Origin: Deltaproteobacteria bacterium
GTDB lineage: Bacteria; Desulfobacterota; Desulfobacteria; Desulfobacterales; Desulfosarcinaceae
DNA length: 64,000 bases
Direction of reading: 5' to 3'
Assembly: GCA_020444075.1 (NCBI GenBank)
Contig: JAHLLR010000010.1
Location: 1-64,000, forward strand
A program made the translations under genes and the position numbers. How positions within the stretch are numbered: position 1 is the stretch's first letter; each line of letters opens with the position of its first letter. Below, in pieces: positions 24,590 to 33,974 of this stretch. Below the pieces are notes generated by a model. It was not told where the DNA came from, made no database searches, and saw nothing but the letters and a program-made list of their open reading frames with translations.

Positions 24590-25225
24590 GTGTCCTGGCA
24601 CACCATCAGATCATTCGGCGCAACCGACTACCCGGCGGTCATGCGCTATCGGGATCCGGGCTCGCAGTCATTCCGGTTCCGGACATCGACCAGCTGTGCA
24701 TTAACCCGGGAGATGCGCAAGAAAGACAAGTGGTATGTCGGCGGGTGGAAAATCCATCTGTCCATCTATCCCGCCGATTATGCCAGGGCCCTGCTTGCCT
24801 TCAGATTGTTTGAAGATCGCATGGCGCCCACCGGCCTGGTCTACAAGTACGCAAGGTCGAGACGGTTATATGAAAGCTTTTCGGGCGAGGTGAAGGGAAA
24901 ATTCGCCACGATCTATTGCAAGGCGCCGACGGACATTCCAACGGTTATCTATCTGTTGAACCAGATATTTACCCAGGAGGGCATAACGCCTGTGGGCAGG
25001 ACCCAAATCAATAGGCTAGACGGGCTGAAGCACGAGCTGCCCCTGACCGGCGGGTACGGCTTCGTCAGATACGGGGCCTTTTGTTACACCAACGGGATCC
25101 TGGATCTGACCGATGCCAACCGGGAACCGATGCCGGACAACCGCCGTCGTCCTTTTCCCCAATTCACGGATCCGACTCGACTGGAAGGCGAAATGGCCGT
25201 GTTTGCAGATCTTGTCGAACGATGA
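24590..25225 (+). CDS. Stand-alone protein resembling the N-terminal lyase domain of class III lanthipeptide synthetases (OspF/SpvC-like)
   Basis: 211 residues from a GTG at 24590 with AAGGAG upstream. WKIHLSIYP (53-61), VYKYA (84-88), GKFATIYC (103-110) and VRYGAF (159-164) followed by PMPDNRRRPF match, in order, blocks I know from the N-terminal phosphoSer/Thr-lyase domain of LanKC/RamC enzymes (KIHVSAT, FKF, GKFVTIYP, VRYGGF, P.VPD.R.P.F). The K54/H56 pair and K86, 32 residues later, have the same spacing as K104/H106/K136 of SpvC phosphothreonine lyase. There is no kinase or cyclase domain and no precursor peptide nearby. It could eliminate phosphate from phosphoSer/Thr to leave a dehydroamino acid; this is inference. 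No signal peptide. Confidence 0.65.
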   Translation: MSWHTIRSFGATDYPAVMRYRDPGSQSFRFRTSTSCALTREMRKKDKWYVGGWKIHLSIYPADYARALLAFRLFEDRMAPTGLVYKYARSRRLYESFSGEVKGKFATIYCKAPTDIPTVIYLLNQIFTQEGITPVGRTQINRLDGLKHELPLTGGYGFVRYGAFCYTNGILDLTDANREPMPDNRRRPFPQFTDPTRLEGEMAVFADLVER

Positions 25226-25287
25226 TCCCGGTGGTTTCCGGGCTTCAAAGACTTCGCGCCACCCCTGACGGCTCCACCATCCAGCCG

Positions 25288-27786
25288 CTATTTCTCGCGT
25301 TGGCGGAAACCGGCATTGATTTCCAATCGCTCCAATGAGAGCGCGATCACATCTCTCAGACGCGGTTGTTTTCGCTGTAAATGGTTGCAGAAGGTGCTGG
25401 TGCGATCCGGATCCTGCAAGCCGGGGCCGGGCACGAAAGCGGCCACCACCCGTTCGAACAAAAGGGGATGCATCCGCTCGATCCGCGGGAAATTGTCGAC
25501 AAACCAGGGCCACAGGCGATCCATCGCCGCCGGGTTGCCGGCGGCGGCCACCAGTGGCATAAAACGAATTCGATCGGGAACCTTCTCCAGGGTGTAATCC
25601 AGTGCTTGTTCCAGCAAGGGCCATGCGTTGAAACTGCCCAGGGCGCCGGCCAGGGTCATGCGTTCATGCTCGACACTACTTGCTTCGAAACGGCCAATCA
25701 TGGCTTCCAGGGCCGTCCCGCCGCCCGAAACGGCTCCGGCAGTCATCACTCCCCTGAAAATATCGGGGGCGATTACGGACCCGCCCAAAAATGCATTGAA
25801 CTGATCGGTCAGGAAATCGAGGGTCTGTGGGTTACCGATCAAGGCGCCGTGGACCAGGAGCTGGTCGCGCAGCATGGCCGTGGTCTGCGTTTCATCCGGG
25901 GCAGGAAGATGGCCGAGGGCGTCCAGGGCTCCATTCATCAAGGTCATGGCCAAGCGGGCCGTGCGGGTCCGGATTTCCCCCCGGAGCAGCAAAAAGGCTT
26001 CAAACAGATGACTGTCCAGACTGGAAAGGGGCAGGTAGGCCCGTTCACTGAGAAAGTTTTCGGCCATGTCCAGCAGCTTCGCCATGGGGACGAGACCGGA
26101 TTTGACCAGTGCGAACAGATCGTTCTGCAGGCCCCAGCGATCCAAGGGCGGCAATTGCTGGCCAGCGACCATGACGCCCAGCCGGGTCAGATTTTTCGCA
26201 TCGTTGTAGCAGACGTGGTAGAACCCGGTTTGTCCGGTGTTGATCTTGTAAGCGGCGGTGTTTGCAGGCAGGGCGACGTCGGTTTGTTTTTTTCTGAGCA
26301 GGATCGTTTGGGTGTCCGCCGCGCCGTCCGGTGAGTAGGCGGTGATCGTTACCGGCACCAGCCATGTCTGCGCCGCATCGTTGGGCAGGAAGGTAAAACG
26401 CCGTTGGCGCAAGGAGAGCGTGTTGTCCTTGCGTTCGGCGGTGATCACCGGAAAGCCCGGTTGGGTGACCCAGTTGCGCATCAATTCGGCCACGGGCATG
26501 CCGGATGCGGTCGACAGCGATTCCCACAAGTGATGGCTGGCGGCATTACCGTAGGCGAAGTCGGTCAGGTAGCGCCGCAGGCCCGCCTTAAAAGGATCGG
26601 GCCCGATCCAGGCCTCGAGTTGTCGCAAGATGCTGCCCCCCTTGCTGTAAATGATGGGCGCCGTGCTGGTGGTGATGGCTACCGGGGCGCCGCCCGGCAT
26701 TTCGATGGCGAAGGTTTCATTCAGGGCGTCACGGGACAGGGCCGTCTCGGTCTGGCTTCTGACGAACTGATCCCAGATTTCCCACGCGGGATAGTGGTGA
26801 TCCACCATGCCGTAACCGAAGTAGGTGGCAAAACTTTCGTTCAGCCAGAGATATTTCCACTCCTCGGGCGTTACCAGATTGCCGAACCATTGATGGGTGA
26901 TTTCGTGCGCAATGACTTCGCAGATGCGTGCCTCCGCTTCCCTGGACGTCACGCCGGGTACGTTTAACAGCAGGTTTTCGCGAAAGGTGATCGCCCCCCA
27001 GTTTTCCATGGCCCCGAAGGCGAAGTCGGGCACGGCAATCAGATCCATCTTGGTCAACGGATAGTCGATATCATAGTAATTTTCACCGTAGGCCAGTGCC
27101 TTGCGGCCGAATTCGCGGCCGAATTCGGTCTGGTCCCCCATCCCCGGCAGACAGACGGCTCTCACCCGGCGGTCGACGGCATCCTCGTGGATTTCAAAGG
27201 GGCCCACACCGAAAAACAACAGGTAGGTGGACATTTTGGGAGTCGGGTGGAAGGCGACCCGCCGCCGCCCGTTTTCGAGGTCGGTGATCGTTTGAATGCC
27301 GGTGTTGGAAATGGCCGTCAGGTTGCTGTCGATGATCATCTCTACCGAAAATACCGCCTTTTGCGCGGGGTGGTCCAGGCAGGGAAAGGCGCGCCGGGCA
27401 TCACTTTCCTGAAACTGGGTGACGGCAATATAATCCGGGGCCTTGTCCGCTTTGATCCGGCTGCGGTAGAAACCGGCCATGCGATCGTTGATTTTTCCGG
27501 CATAGTCGATGGTCAACTGGAAGGGGCCGGAAAGGGGCTCGGGCAGATGGATGGTCAGGTTGGCATTGGCCGGGTTCACGGTGAACGGACAATCGATGAG
27601 ATTGTCATCGGACCCGTTTGGTTGAATCCGGCACTGCCAGATGGCCAGTTCCGCACAATCGAGGGTGAGGGTATCGGTCGGTTGATCGGCATTGGCGGAA
27701 AGGGTCATCCGGCCGGCAAAGGAAAAGCGGCCAAGGTCCGGTTCGATGGTGAGCTTATATTCCATCGGTGTAATGGAAGCGGTCAT
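25288..27786 (-). CDS. M1-family zinc aminopeptidase (aminopeptidase N type)
   Basis: 832 residues from the ATG at 27786, preceded by GGAG; the longer start at 27843 is less likely. The exopeptidase motif GAMENWG and the zinc site HEITHQWFGN followed 18 residues later by the ligand Glu in LNESFATYF are intact. The N-terminal beta-saddle domain and the C-terminal helical ERAP1-like domain complete the four-domain fold. It removes N-terminal residues from peptides, probably in the cytoplasm since no signal peptide is visible. Length is typical of the ERAP/tricorn-factor type rather than E. coli PepN. Encoded convergently with the lyase-like gene. Confidence 0.94.
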   Translation of the reverse strand: MTASITPMEYKLTIEPDLGRFSFAGRMTLSANADQPTDTLTLDCAELAIWQCRIQPNGSDDNLIDCPFTVNPANANLTIHLPEPLSGPFQLTIDYAGKINDRMAGFYRSRIKADKAPDYIAVTQFQESDARRAFPCLDHPAQKAVFSVEMIIDSNLTAISNTGIQTITDLENGRRRVAFHPTPKMSTYLLFFGVGPFEIHEDAVDRRVRAVCLPGMGDQTEFGREFGRKALAYGENYYDIDYPLTKMDLIAVPDFAFGAMENWGAITFRENLLLNVPGVTSREAEARICEVIAHEITHQWFGNLVTPEEWKYLWLNESFATYFGYGMVDHHYPAWEIWDQFVRSQTETALSRDALNETFAIEMPGGAPVAITTSTAPIIYSKGGSILRQLEAWIGPDPFKAGLRRYLTDFAYGNAASHHLWESLSTASGMPVAELMRNWVTQPGFPVITAERKDNTLSLRQRRFTFLPNDAAQTWLVPVTITAYSPDGAADTQTILLRKKQTDVALPANTAAYKINTGQTGFYHVCYNDAKNLTRLGVMVAGQQLPPLDRWGLQNDLFALVKSGLVPMAKLLDMAENFLSERAYLPLSSLDSHLFEAFLLLRGEIRTRTARLAMTLMNGALDALGHLPAPDETQTTAMLRDQLLVHGALIGNPQTLDFLTDQFNAFLGGSVIAPDIFRGVMTAGAVSGGGTALEAMIGRFEASSVEHERMTLAGALGSFNAWPLLEQALDYTLEKVPDRIRFMPLVAAAGNPAAMDRLWPWFVDNFPRIERMHPLLFERVVAAFVPGPGLQDPDRTSTFCNHLQRKQPRLRDVIALSLERLEINAGFRQREK

Positions 27787-27899
27787 GCGGATCTCCATGA
27801 TTGTTGTGAAGGGTTGCGCGAACGGGTGCAAGGGCCGCGGCAACAGATAATTTCCCCCTCCGTCGGCGAATTACCGCGTACTGATTTCTTGCCGGGAGT

Positions 27900-28187
27900 C
27901 TAAAAAAAGCGGGGCAGAATGAACCGGCCGATCGTGTAGGCCACCCCGGTGGAGATGAATATCCCTGCGGACACCGAGTGGACCCAGAAGGCGCCACCGA
28001 TCCTGCCGGTCTTTTTTTTCGTATGCGTAATATAGGTTTTGTAGAGGGCCATGATATTCGGCGCCAGCATGTTCCGATCTGCCAGACCGCGGTCGAACAG
28101 GTATTGGGCGATGATTGAAAATGAGCCGGCAGCAATGGCCGCGGCAACTCCCATAATACCCAGTATTGTGTAATCTGCAGCAATCAA
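27900..28187 (-). CDS. Small membrane protein of unknown function
   Basis: 95 residues if the TTG at 28187 is used; upstream ATGs up to 28316 add sequence that does not look coding, and an ATG at 28154 is the other option. Two hydrophobic segments flank a basic loop: YTILGIMGVAAAIAAGSFSIIAQ near the start and WVHSVSAGIFISTGVAYTIGRFIL at the end, with KTYITHTKKKTGRIGG between. Likely a two-helix inner-membrane protein. Family not recognised. Lies between the aminopeptidase gene and small secreted protein gene on the same strand. Confidence 0.5.
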   Translation of the reverse strand: MIAADYTILGIMGVAAAIAAGSFSIIAQYLFDRGLADRNMLAPNIMALYKTYITHTKKKTGRIGGAFWVHSVSAGIFISTGVAYTIGRFILPRFF

Positions 28188-28358
28188 AGGGGTACCTGCC
28201 TGGAGAAACGTCCGGTTAGGTAAACTACATGACCATGGTGAGCCGAATGTTAATGCCGGGTGATCCAGCGCAATGGCTATCCCCATCCCGGCTGATGGTG
28301 GATAAACTTCCAGCAAAAGACCGTGTTAACAATCCATCTGTCGCACGAAAAGGGCCGG

Positions 28359-28760
28359 TTAATTTTTAAATGTAAAGCGGTTTGCGTCTTTGACGGTAAA
28401 ACCCTTGCCGGTGAAATCTTTTTTTTCATTGGCCATGCGTTTGTCGGCGATAGCCTGGGACCGGTAAGCCACCCGGGCGCTGGTGACAAAATCGGCGTCG
28501 TTCATTCCCTGTCCTGCCAGGTATTTTTGAAACTGCTCCTCCATTTTACGGATCAGCACCACGTCAGCGACAAATTCCTCTTCACTGTAAGTTGCACCCG
28601 ATACACTGGCAACAAATACGGGGGTGATATAGGCGGTCTTTTCCTGCAGGGAATAGCTCACGATATAGCAGTAGCCTTTTTCTTTGGCCCAACAGGACGG
28701 TGCGCTGACCATGAGCACCAGAACCATGGTGACCATCAGCTTCAGACAGGTTTTCTTCAT
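28359..28760 (-). CDS. Small secreted protein of unknown function
   Basis: 133 residues from the ATG at 28760, with AGGAGG six bases upstream. Sec signal peptide ends near CWA (about residue 25). The mature part begins KEKGYCYIVSYSLQEKTAYITPVF and contains a helical EEEFVADVVLIRKMEEQFQKYL segment. No recognised domain; it resembles small periplasmic proteins of variable distribution. Function unknown. Confidence 0.75.
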   Translation of the reverse strand: MKKTCLKLMVTMVLVLMVSAPSCWAKEKGYCYIVSYSLQEKTAYITPVFVASVSGATYSEEEFVADVVLIRKMEEQFQKYLAGQGMNDADFVTSARVAYRSQAIADKRMANEKKDFTGKGFTVKDANRFTFKN

Positions 28761-28992
28761 ATGCAGCCTCCTTTTCAACACCAATTCTTGTCATGTCGCG
28801 TAATGCAGATCAAAGCCACGCGAACCCGTTTGTGTCTATGGTGTTTAAAGCGTTGACCGGCGTGGGTGCAACGCCTGAATGGTAAAGCCACAAATTGATA
28901 TCATTATACCTATCATGCCATGAAATCCGGTGCAACCGTGCGATCGGTCGGTTTTTTACCCAACCCTTCTACCGCGACCGGCTGACACCCAC

Positions 28993-29190
28993 TCAGGGCC
29001 GCTTGCCACTTTCGTGAAAGGCTTCCAGGCTGCTTCGGTCGATCATAACCCTGCCGTGCTCACGCACGGCGCGAATTTCGTCAAACTCGACCAGCTGGTA
29101 GATCACCTTTTTACCTACGCCGATAAATCGGGCCGCTTCGCTGACCGTTAATACCGGCACCTCAATATATTTGCTATTGTCGTTCATCAT
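28993..29190 (-). CDS. Excisionase/MerR-type helix-turn-helix DNA-binding protein
   Basis: 65 residues. VLTVSEAARFIGVGKKVIYQLVEFDEIRAVREHGRVMIDRSSLEAF matches the HTH_17/excisionase-family fold: a helix-turn-helix followed by a beta-hairpin wing. AAGGA lies eight bases before the ATG. Relatives are phage excisionases or small transcription factors encoded alone on chromosomes. No integrase is nearby, so a regulatory role is more likely than excision. Target unknown. Confidence 0.82.
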   Translation of the reverse strand: MMNDNSKYIEVPVLTVSEAARFIGVGKKVIYQLVEFDEIRAVREHGRVMIDRSSLEAFHESGKRP

Positions 29191-29485
29191 TTGGTGAATC
29201 CTTATGGTTGTCGTCCCCGTGCGGCATCTGGCGAATCGATGTTACCGAGCACATTCCGATGGCCGCGGGGGTTGATTGGAAAAGTTGGGCCGTCCCTTCT
29301 CGGGCGCTTTCAGTTGAAGGGATGGTAAGCATCATTCCATAGGCTGCAAGGGTGCCGAAAAAAGGCGCGTTGTGTCCTTCCGGAGATTCTGAAACCCGGA
29401 TCATTCGTGGTTCTACGGTTGTAAATGCAAACTGCATTCTTATGTTTCAGGTAACTAAAACACCGGATAGCAAACGGAGGAGACA

Positions 29486-29812
29486 ATGCAAAGCCCCTGG
29501 ACATACAAAAACTTTGAGATAAGGGAAGGCCTGAAGCCCGGAAGCGAAACCTTTCGATATTTTTTCAGGGTTTTCGAAAATGGTGAGAAAAAGTGCAATT
29601 ACTGTGTCTGGATCGTCGATGACGCCCTGACCCGATTCGACCCGTCCACCGATTTCAAGGCAATCGCCGCATCCTGCAAAGCCGCCTGGCATCAGTGGGT
29701 CAAGGGGAAAATAGATGGGGGCGATTTCCGGAACCGGGTGTTGAAATTTGAAAAAACGGGCGAACAGGAGATAAATCTGTCGGACATGCAAGAACATGTC
29801 AGGCCGGAGTGA
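29486..29812 (+). CDS. Conserved hypothetical cytoplasmic protein
   Basis: 108 residues, ATG preceded by GGAGGAG. No signal or membrane segment. The sequence has an alternating pattern, ETFRYFFRVFENGEKKCNYCVWIVDDAL, then helix-forming FKAIAASCKAAWHQWVKGKIDGGDF and an acidic tail; it looks like a small alpha-beta protein. Family not recognised. Lies upstream of the tandem binding-protein gene but with a 105-base gap. Confidence 0.7.
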   Translation: MQSPWTYKNFEIREGLKPGSETFRYFFRVFENGEKKCNYCVWIVDDALTRFDPSTDFKAIAASCKAAWHQWVKGKIDGGDFRNRVLKFEKTGEQEINLSDMQEHVRPE

Positions 29813-29917
29813 TCCGGACGCAAAACGAAAAGGGGTATCGCGGGTGACGACCCCTTATAGCCTGAACGTCGATATCGGGTAAGGTCGATTACCCACAGCA
29901 CAGGAGCGGTGCGCTTG

Positions 29918-31381
29918 ATGGAGCGTCTCATGAAACTGACTACCGGATTCTTTTTTTTGGTATTTCTGGTCCTCCCCCTGACGTGTTGCCTGGCCGCGGA
30001 CATGACCATCGTCACGGAAGAGAACCCGCCGTTCAATTATACCGAAAACGGAAAACTGACCGGCGCTACCACCGCGGTGGTCCGGGAAATCACCCGGCGC
30101 CTGGGTGTTGCGGGAGACATCCAGGTCATGCCATGGACCCGGGGGTACAAGCTGCTCACTAGCGAACCCAACGTGGTTCTGTTTACCACCGCCCTTACCC
30201 GGAAACGGGAGCCGCTATTCCAGTGGGTCGGACCGCTCTACACCGTTCGGTTGGGTTTTTATGCCAGAAAAAGTGATGCGCGCCGGATCGATTCTCTCGA
30301 AGCGGCAAAGCAGGTGGGAGCCATCGCCACCTACAAGGACGATTTCAGGGAACAACTCCTGACATCGCTCGGATTTTCCAATCTCGACAGCTCCAAGAGT
30401 CCCCAGAGCAATCTCCGCAAACTGATGTCCGGGCGGGTGGACCTTTGGTTTTATGACAATATCGGCCCTTACCAGGTGGCCCGTGAGGCAGGGATCGATC
30501 CGGATGAAATCGAAGAGGTCTTTACCTACGAGCAGCACTTTTCCTACATTGCCATTTCAAAACCCACATCACCGATGATTGTGCAGCAGTGGCAGGCCAC
30601 CCTGGATGACATGAAGGCGGACGGCACGTTCTGGTGGCTGACGCGTAAATGGCTGCCGCCGGAAACGCTCATGGTATCCGAACGCCAGCCCCCCACCGGC
30701 AGGCCGTTTCCTCTGAAGCTTTACACGGAGGATTCACCGCCGTCTTCCTATGAAGAAAAGGGCCGGATCAAAGGTCTGTCCACCGAAATTGTTCAGGAAA
30801 TTCTCCGACGGATCGGCCAGCCGGATACCATATCGTTGGTCCCGTGGGCCAGGGGATACAAGCTGGCTCAATCCGATGCCGGCACAGCCCTTTTTTCAAC
30901 CACCCGGCTTCCCCAGCGTGAAGCCCTGTTCTCCTGGGTGGGGCCGCTGTACCGTCAGCGCTGGGGGTTCTATCGATGGAAAGGCAGCGGTGTCGATGTG
31001 CCGGACATCGAGGCAGCCAAAAAGGTGGCTCGCATCGGTACCTACAACCAGGATGCCAAAATGCAATACCTGCAGGCATTGGGGTTTGAAAACCTGGTCC
31101 CCACCAATAAAAACATTACCAATGTGACCCACCTTAAGCGGGGCCATATCGATTTATGGGTCAGTTCGGATTTCAATCTGCCGCACCTGGCCAGCCAAGC
31201 CGGTGTGTCCGCGGACCAACTGGAATTGGCTTACGCCTTTCTTAACGTGGGCAATTATATCTCCTTTTCAAAATCAACCTCACCCCATGTTGTCCGGCTG
31301 TGGCAGGCGGTACTGGATGAAATGAAATCAGACGGCAGCTACCAGAGGATATGCAGTAAATATAACTATGCGCCGCAATAA
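29918..31381 (+). CDS. Tandem duplicated periplasmic solute-binding protein (two SBP_bac_3 domains)
   Basis: 487 residues from ATG 29918 (GGAG at -11). A Sec signal peptide (to about residue 26, CCLAA) is followed by two homologous family 3 binding domains: about 27-250, beginning MTIVTEENPPFNYTENG, and about 265-487, beginning LKLYTEDSPPSSYEEKG. Each repeats IVQEI/VVREI, MPWTRGYKL/VPWARGYKL, WVGPLY, KKVARIGTY and FSKSTSPHVVRLWQA. Such domains bind amino acids or related small molecules. No ABC permease or ATPase is adjacent; instead a hybrid sensor kinase starts 24 bases later. It probably acts as a two-lobed periplasmic sensor for that kinase; this is inference. Confidence 0.85.
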   Translation: MERLMKLTTGFFFLVFLVLPLTCCLAADMTIVTEENPPFNYTENGKLTGATTAVVREITRRLGVAGDIQVMPWTRGYKLLTSEPNVVLFTTALTRKREPLFQWVGPLYTVRLGFYARKSDARRIDSLEAAKQVGAIATYKDDFREQLLTSLGFSNLDSSKSPQSNLRKLMSGRVDLWFYDNIGPYQVAREAGIDPDEIEEVFTYEQHFSYIAISKPTSPMIVQQWQATLDDMKADGTFWWLTRKWLPPETLMVSERQPPTGRPFPLKLYTEDSPPSSYEEKGRIKGLSTEIVQEILRRIGQPDTISLVPWARGYKLAQSDAGTALFSTTRLPQREALFSWVGPLYRQRWGFYRWKGSGVDVPDIEAAKKVARIGTYNQDAKMQYLQALGFENLVPTNKNITNVTHLKRGHIDLWVSSDFNLPHLASQAGVSADQLELAYAFLNVGNYISFSKSTSPHVVRLWQAVLDEMKSDGSYQRICSKYNYAPQ

Positions 31382-31405
31382 CCGGCGGCTCACAGGGAAT
31401 CGCGC

Positions 31406-33700
31406 TTGATCTCAACAAAGAACAACTCCCCCAGGTCTGTTTCACAGGGTACCCCCATCCGAGGCATTGGGTCGCTGAGGCGCCGATCCATCTCCACCGA
31501 GCTGGCTGTCAGCCTGGTGCTGCTGGTGTTCCTGGTGGAGGGGATTCTGCTTGTTTTAATCTACAACCGGCAGGCAGACGAGCTGTACCGTCAATTGCAG
31601 GCAAAAGCGGATGAATATGCCGTCAACCTGTCCGAAACGCTGGCGGTCCCGATCTGGGATTATGATGACGAACAGATCCGGCGCATCGGAGAAGGCTTCG
31701 CCCGGAATGATCTGGTCGCTTCGATCCTCATCCGCGATGCCGGGGGGACCGTTATCTTTGAATTCAGCCGGAACACCACGGAGAACCCGATCGTCCGGGA
31801 CGTGCCGATTGTCCACATCGGCAAGCCGATCGGCCAGGCGCGGATCTCTTTATCACTGGACGCCTATCGCCAAGACCTGAAATGGCTGCGCAATACAGCC
31901 ATCCTTCTTCTGGCGGTATCCCTGGTGGTCATTATCATTGCCACGGGAATCGTATTGCGGGTGCTCATGCGCGTGCCGCTGGCCATTCTCCGGCAGGGGA
32001 TGGATCGAGTGGCCCGGGGAGACTATGACTACGGGTTTGATGAGGTCCACCATAATGAGTTGGCCGACATCGCCCGACGGTTCAGCAAAATGGCCGACCG
32101 GATCCGCGAACGCGAACAGTCCTTGCAGAAAGAGGCCGCTGAACGCAAACGGGCGGAGGATAAAAGCAGGGAGAGTGAAGCCAGGAGCCAGGCGATCCTC
32201 GATGCCATTCCCGATATCATGTTCCAGTTCGATCGCGACGGCCGGTTTATCGATGTGCGGGGAAAACCGGGAAACCTTACCGTATCCCCTGATCAATGCA
32301 TCGGGCGGAAAATCGAGCATGTCATGCCCGGCCTTATTGCCAGGATTTTCCGGAATCAGCTATCCCGGACCTTCGAGACCAGGCAGGTGAGGGTTTTCGA
32401 GTACGACCTTCCGATCGAAGATGTCATCAGGTATTACGAATGCCGGCTCGTAGCGGTATCGGACGATCTGGCACTGGGCATGGTGAGAAATATCTCTGAA
32501 CGGGTGACCGCTGCGATGGAAAAAAACCGGTTGCTGGACCAGCTCCAGCGGGCCCAGAAAATGGAGGCCATCGGCATGCTGGCCGGCGGTGTCGCCCACG
32601 ATCTGAACAACGTCCTGTCGGGACTGGTCAGTTATCCGGAGTTGATCCTCATGGACCTTCCGGAAGAAAGCCCTCTGCAAAAACCCATCCGCACCATCCA
32701 GCACTCCGGTGAAAGGGCCGCCAATATCGTTCAGGATCTATTGACCCTGGCCCGACGGGGGGTGTCCGTCGCAGAAATCGTCAGTTTGAACCAGGTGGTC
32801 CGGGAGTACCTGCAAAGCCCTGAATACCAAACGCTGCGGAGTCACCACCCCGATTTTCAGCTGGAAACGGAGTTGGCCGACGACCTTCTCGATATTTCCG
32901 GCTCCCCGGTCCACCTCGCAAAAACCGTGATGAACCTGATTTCCAATGCCGCGGAGGCGACGATGCGTGAGGGACTGATCCGCATCGAAACGGGAAACCG
33001 ATACATCGACACCCCCATTAAAGGCTATGACGACATCAAAGAGGGTGATTATGTGGTGCTGACGGTGAAGGACAACGGCATCGGCATTTCGCACGAGGAC
33101 ATCAACCGGATTTTCGAGCCGTTTTACACTAAAAAAGTGATGGGCCGCAGCGGTACCGGCCTGGGCATGGCAGTGGTATGGGGGACTGTCAAGGATCACC
33201 ATGGGTACATAGACGTCCAGAGCGCTCCGGCGCAAGGCACCACGGTAACCATTTTCCTTCCCGCCACCAAAGAACTCCGAATGCAGGCGAGTGCACCGGA
33301 AACCGTTGAGAACCTGATGGGTGACGGTGAGCGGATTCTCGTTGTGGATGATGTGAAGGAACAGCGCGAAATCGCCACTGGAATGCTCACCCGGTTGGGC
33401 TATGACGTGGCCAGCGTTTCCAGCGGCGAAGCTGCCGTTGACTATTTAAGGGAGCAACCGGTCGATCTGCTGGTGCTGGACATGATCATGGACCCCGGTA
33501 TCGACGGCTTGGAAACTTACCGGCGCATCATTCAGATCCACCCCGGCCAGCGAGCCGTGATCACCAGCGGGTTCTCAGAGTCCGACCGGGTGCAGGAGGC
33601 CCGGAAACTGGGAGCCGGCGACTATGTGAAAAAGCCGTATCGGCTCGAGACCATTGCAAGGGCGGTTAGAGACGTGTTGAAAAATCATGGTAAATCGTGA
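31406..33700 (+). CDS. Hybrid sensor histidine kinase (HAMP-PAS-HisKA-HATPase-REC)
   Basis: 764 residues, start TTG at 31406 after AGGGAA. Order: membrane helix (about 32-54), periplasmic sensor of about 100 residues, second helix (about 158-180), HAMP (about 180-235), short coiled coil rich in RERE/KEAAERKRAE, PAS (about 255-370), HisKA with GGVAHDLNNVLSG (phospho-His about 396), HATPase with NLISNAAEA, DNGIGI and GTGLGMAVV, then a receiver domain (about 640-760) with phospho-acceptor Asp in LDMIMD and the conserved KKPY. Membrane-bound kinase with its own receiver; no separate DNA-binding regulator adjacent, so output partner is unknown. Likely paired with the tandem binding protein upstream. 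Confidence 0.92.
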   Translation: MISTKNNSPRSVSQGTPIRGIGSLRRRSISTELAVSLVLLVFLVEGILLVLIYNRQADELYRQLQAKADEYAVNLSETLAVPIWDYDDEQIRRIGEGFARNDLVASILIRDAGGTVIFEFSRNTTENPIVRDVPIVHIGKPIGQARISLSLDAYRQDLKWLRNTAILLLAVSLVVIIIATGIVLRVLMRVPLAILRQGMDRVARGDYDYGFDEVHHNELADIARRFSKMADRIREREQSLQKEAAERKRAEDKSRESEARSQAILDAIPDIMFQFDRDGRFIDVRGKPGNLTVSPDQCIGRKIEHVMPGLIARIFRNQLSRTFETRQVRVFEYDLPIEDVIRYYECRLVAVSDDLALGMVRNISERVTAAMEKNRLLDQLQRAQKMEAIGMLAGGVAHDLNNVLSGLVSYPELILMDLPEESPLQKPIRTIQHSGERAANIVQDLLTLARRGVSVAEIVSLNQVVREYLQSPEYQTLRSHHPDFQLETELADDLLDISGSPVHLAKTVMNLISNAAEATMREGLIRIETGNRYIDTPIKGYDDIKEGDYVVLTVKDNGIGISHEDINRIFEPFYTKKVMGRSGTGLGMAVVWGTVKDHHGYIDVQSAPAQGTTVTIFLPATKELRMQASAPETVENLMGDGERILVVDDVKEQREIATGMLTRLGYDVASVSSGEAAVDYLREQPVDLLVLDMIMDPGIDGLETYRRIIQIHPGQRAVITSGFSESDRVQEARKLGAGDYVKKPYRLETIARAVRDVLKNHGKS

Positions 33701-33891
33701 ACCGCTCCCAACCGGTCGATTGACGGTCCGGGGACCCTCTGGGAGAAATCGCGAAATATCAACATCCATCCCTTCCCTTCCGAAGGAGCCTTCCGCCATT
33801 CAGGGTACGGCTGGAATCAATCGCTTGCTATCGTTTCGGATGGTGATATGATAAAGCCACGACGGGCTGATACGGGTTCGTTTCAAAATAT

Positions 33892-33945
33892 CAGGCAAAC
33901 CATTCTCTTGCCTGGCTTTCCCTCAGACACATCACCTGGATGTGT
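33892..33945 (+). promoter_or_regulatory. Structured 5'-UTR with two hairpins upstream of the RRM gene
   Basis: CAGGCAA/TTGCCTG (33892-33898 with 33908-33914) and ACACATC/GATGTGT (33927-33933 with 33939-33945) form two perfect 7-base-pair stems just before the ribosome binding site. RRM proteins of this class are often cold-induced with structured leaders, so post-transcriptional control is plausible. Confidence 0.5.
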
Positions 33946-33974
33946 GGTTTGAAACTTCTTTATAGGAGATTAAA

